The notes under the pieces were generated by a model. That model searched no databases. It was not told the DNA's origin and saw only the letters and a program-made list of their open reading frames with translations. From [Enterobacter] lignolyticus SCF1 (GTDB lineage Bacteria > Pseudomonadota > Gammaproteobacteria > Enterobacterales > Enterobacteriaceae), in contig NC_014618.1 of assembly GCF_000164865.1 (NCBI RefSeq), positions 992,001-1,056,000 of the forward strand: a stretch of DNA of 64,000 nt, in the 5' to 3' direction. The translations under genes were made by a program, and so were the position numbers. Shown here one piece after another: positions 62,655-64,000 of the stretch. Position 1 is the first letter of the stretch; the number at the start of each line of letters is the position of its first letter.

Positions 62655-64000
62655 ATGAAGTTAAAAATATCAGTAATGCTTATGGCGATTGCATTGCAGG
62701 GATGCTCGTCTTTTGATGAAAAGTTTTCGATAGAAAATAAACTCGCTCAAAGCCCTGATATTCTGGAAGCAGAAGAGGTAAAATCTTCTCCTTTTACAAT
62801 TTACAATACCCCTTTTTTGGGAAAGCCGGTTGCTTACAGTGAGGAGAAAAAACGTCTCCTGGAGCAGAAAATTTCTATTACCAGTTTCGATATAATGAGC
62901 ATTGAGACGGTGATGAGTACTGTTGCCGCTCAGGCAGGGTTGACCTATAGAATTAAAGAAACCTACCCAGGGCAAAAGAAAGATGATGTGCAAAAGGAAC
63001 TGCATAATGTAAATTTTAATGGGACGGTAGATGAATTTATCCGTTATGTATCAGCACTGTATGATGTTAGTGTAAAGCTTGATAAAAATAATATTTTAAA
63101 CATTTCCTATTATGAGCATTATGCTATCAAGTTGGATTTTTATGGGGAAAATAATAAGTTTGAAACCAGCATCGATCTTTCTGGTAATGAAGCTACATCT
63201 AGCGGTGGATTGAAAGGAAAGACGGAGCTGAAGTTTGAATCCAGCTTTTGGGATGATGTCGATAACATGGCTAAACAGTATGTAAGTAGCGGTAATTATA
63301 ATATTATTAAGGACGCTTCTGTTTTGGCATTCATAGGCCGCCCATCGGAGCATCGTATGCTGGAAGAGGTGCTGAAAAAGCATCGTGAAGATAACAATCG
63401 CCAGTTTGTATTGACCTATAAAATATTTACCATTGACAAAAAGAAGGTCCAAAAGCTTGGTGCAGCCGCTAATGTTAACTATCTCAATGGTGGTACAAAT
63501 TTAGGTATTGATCCCAGTTTACTCACGTCACTAACGGGAGCGAGTTTTGGGCGTGATTTCTGGACTCCGTTAGAAAGTAAACAAAAATTCAATATTTCGG
63601 GGAAAATTGAAGCGATCTATCAATTGACCGGGAAAAACGTACTGCAGAGCGGGACATTTATTACGCGGAATAATGTGCCTGTACCTGTAAATTTAACTCA
63701 AACACAGAACTATATTTCTGGAAGAACGCAGACGACTAATTCACTGACATCTGTCGTTGATACCACTATTGAAACTGATAAGGTAGTGACGGGTTCTAGT
63801 TTTATATTAACACCACGTATATTATCTAATGGTACTATTGAGGTTGTTAGCGCATTTACTAAAAAGACGCTCAACTCTGTGGAAAATTTTGAATCTGTTC
63901 AGTTGCCAAATGTCAGTACGACGGAAATGTTTAATACCTCTGTTCTTAAACCGGGAACGCTTATGGTTGTTGCTAAATACGAAGGTGGGGAGGAGAACGA
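62655..64000 (+). CDS. Type IVb pilus secretin lipoprotein (3' end outside window)
   Basis: The frame is open to the right edge: 448 codons are visible and no stop is reached. A lipobox (MAIALQGC) gives a lipidated Cys17. The N-terminal domains (STVAAQAGLTYRI, NVNFNGTVDEFIRYVSALYDVSVKL) are followed by the PilN/BfpB/CofD-type middle region and the start of the secretin barrel (VDTTIETDKVVTGSSFILTPRILSNGTIEV). It forms the outer-membrane pore for the pilus. The missing part should be the last 70-110 residues. Confidence 0.88.
   Translation, partial: MKLKISVMLMAIALQGCSSFDEKFSIENKLAQSPDILEAEEVKSSPFTIYNTPFLGKPVAYSEEKKRLLEQKISITSFDIMSIETVMSTVAAQAGLTYRIKETYPGQKKDDVQKELHNVNFNGTVDEFIRYVSALYDVSVKLDKNNILNISYYEHYAIKLDFYGENNKFETSIDLSGNEATSSGGLKGKTELKFESSFWDDVDNMAKQYVSSGNYNIIKDASVLAFIGRPSEHRMLEEVLKKHREDNNRQFVLTYKIFTIDKKKVQKLGAAANVNYLNGGTNLGIDPSLLTSLTGASFGRDFWTPLESKQKFNISGKIEAIYQLTGKNVLQSGTFITRNNVPVPVNLTQTQNYISGRTQTTNSLTSVVDTTIETDKVVTGSSFILTPRILSNGTIEVVSAFTKKTLNSVENFESVQLPNVSTTEMFNTSVLKPGTLMVVAKYEGGEEN

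Overview
The window is chromosomal DNA from a motile member of the Enterobacteriaceae. Housekeeping genes resemble their E. coli counterparts closely in length and motifs (cysHDNC, ftsB-ispDF-truD-surE-pcm-nlpD-rpoS, mutS, hyp/hyc, asc). A second siroheme synthase in front of cysDNC, a chemoreceptor, a cyn operon and a nickel permease behind hypF point to the Klebsiella/Enterobacter/Kluyvera side of the family rather than E. coli itself; the genus cannot be fixed from the sequence alone. The first 53 kb are GC-rich core DNA and the last 10.5 kb are AT-rich accessory DNA.

Layout. 1-6.7 kb: assimilatory sulfate reduction (cysH end, cysG copy, cysDNC), with a hok-type toxin gene and iap between cysH and cysG. 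6.8-13.5 kb: ygbE, ftsB, ispDF, truD, surE, pcm, nlpD, rpoS on one strand. 13.5-16.7 kb: a membrane-anchored XRE regulator and mutS, convergent with rpoS. 16.9-30.3 kb: a variable block with a chemoreceptor, a FadL-type porin, a secreted HAD phosphatase, a serine-type sulfatase with its radical-SAM maturase, a split acyltransferase/SGNH pair, the cyanate operon cynTSX with cynR, and a short SymE-like gene. 30.5-53.3 kb: ygbA, a molbindin, fhlA, hypABCDE, hycABCDEFGHI, ascFB/ascG, hydN-hypF and a nickel permease. Together these encode formate hydrogenlyase, its NiFe-site assembly, its nickel supply and its regulator; three sigma-54 promoters and a shared CGTCA-N3/4-TGACG motif link the units.

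53.4-64 kb: the accessory region. It opens with a DsbA-like oxidase with a CPSC active site and 0.77 kb of AT-rich non-coding DNA that ends in a JUMPstart/ops-like element. Two systems follow. The first is an intact four-gene envelope polysaccharide operon of the yaiS-yaiP-yaiX-yaiO type (deacetylase, membrane glycosyltransferase, hexapeptide-repeat protein, outer-membrane barrel). The second is the start of a type IVb pilus operon of the CFA/III-longus type (AraC regulator, lytic transglycosylase, small membrane protein, major pilin, large minor pilin, TcpQ-like protein, secretin). The window ends inside the secretin, so the rest of the pilus machinery lies beyond it. The best candidate for an undescribed system is the polysaccharide operon with its putative RfaH-type leader, beside a type IVb pilus operon and a disulfide oxidase that may serve pilin folding.
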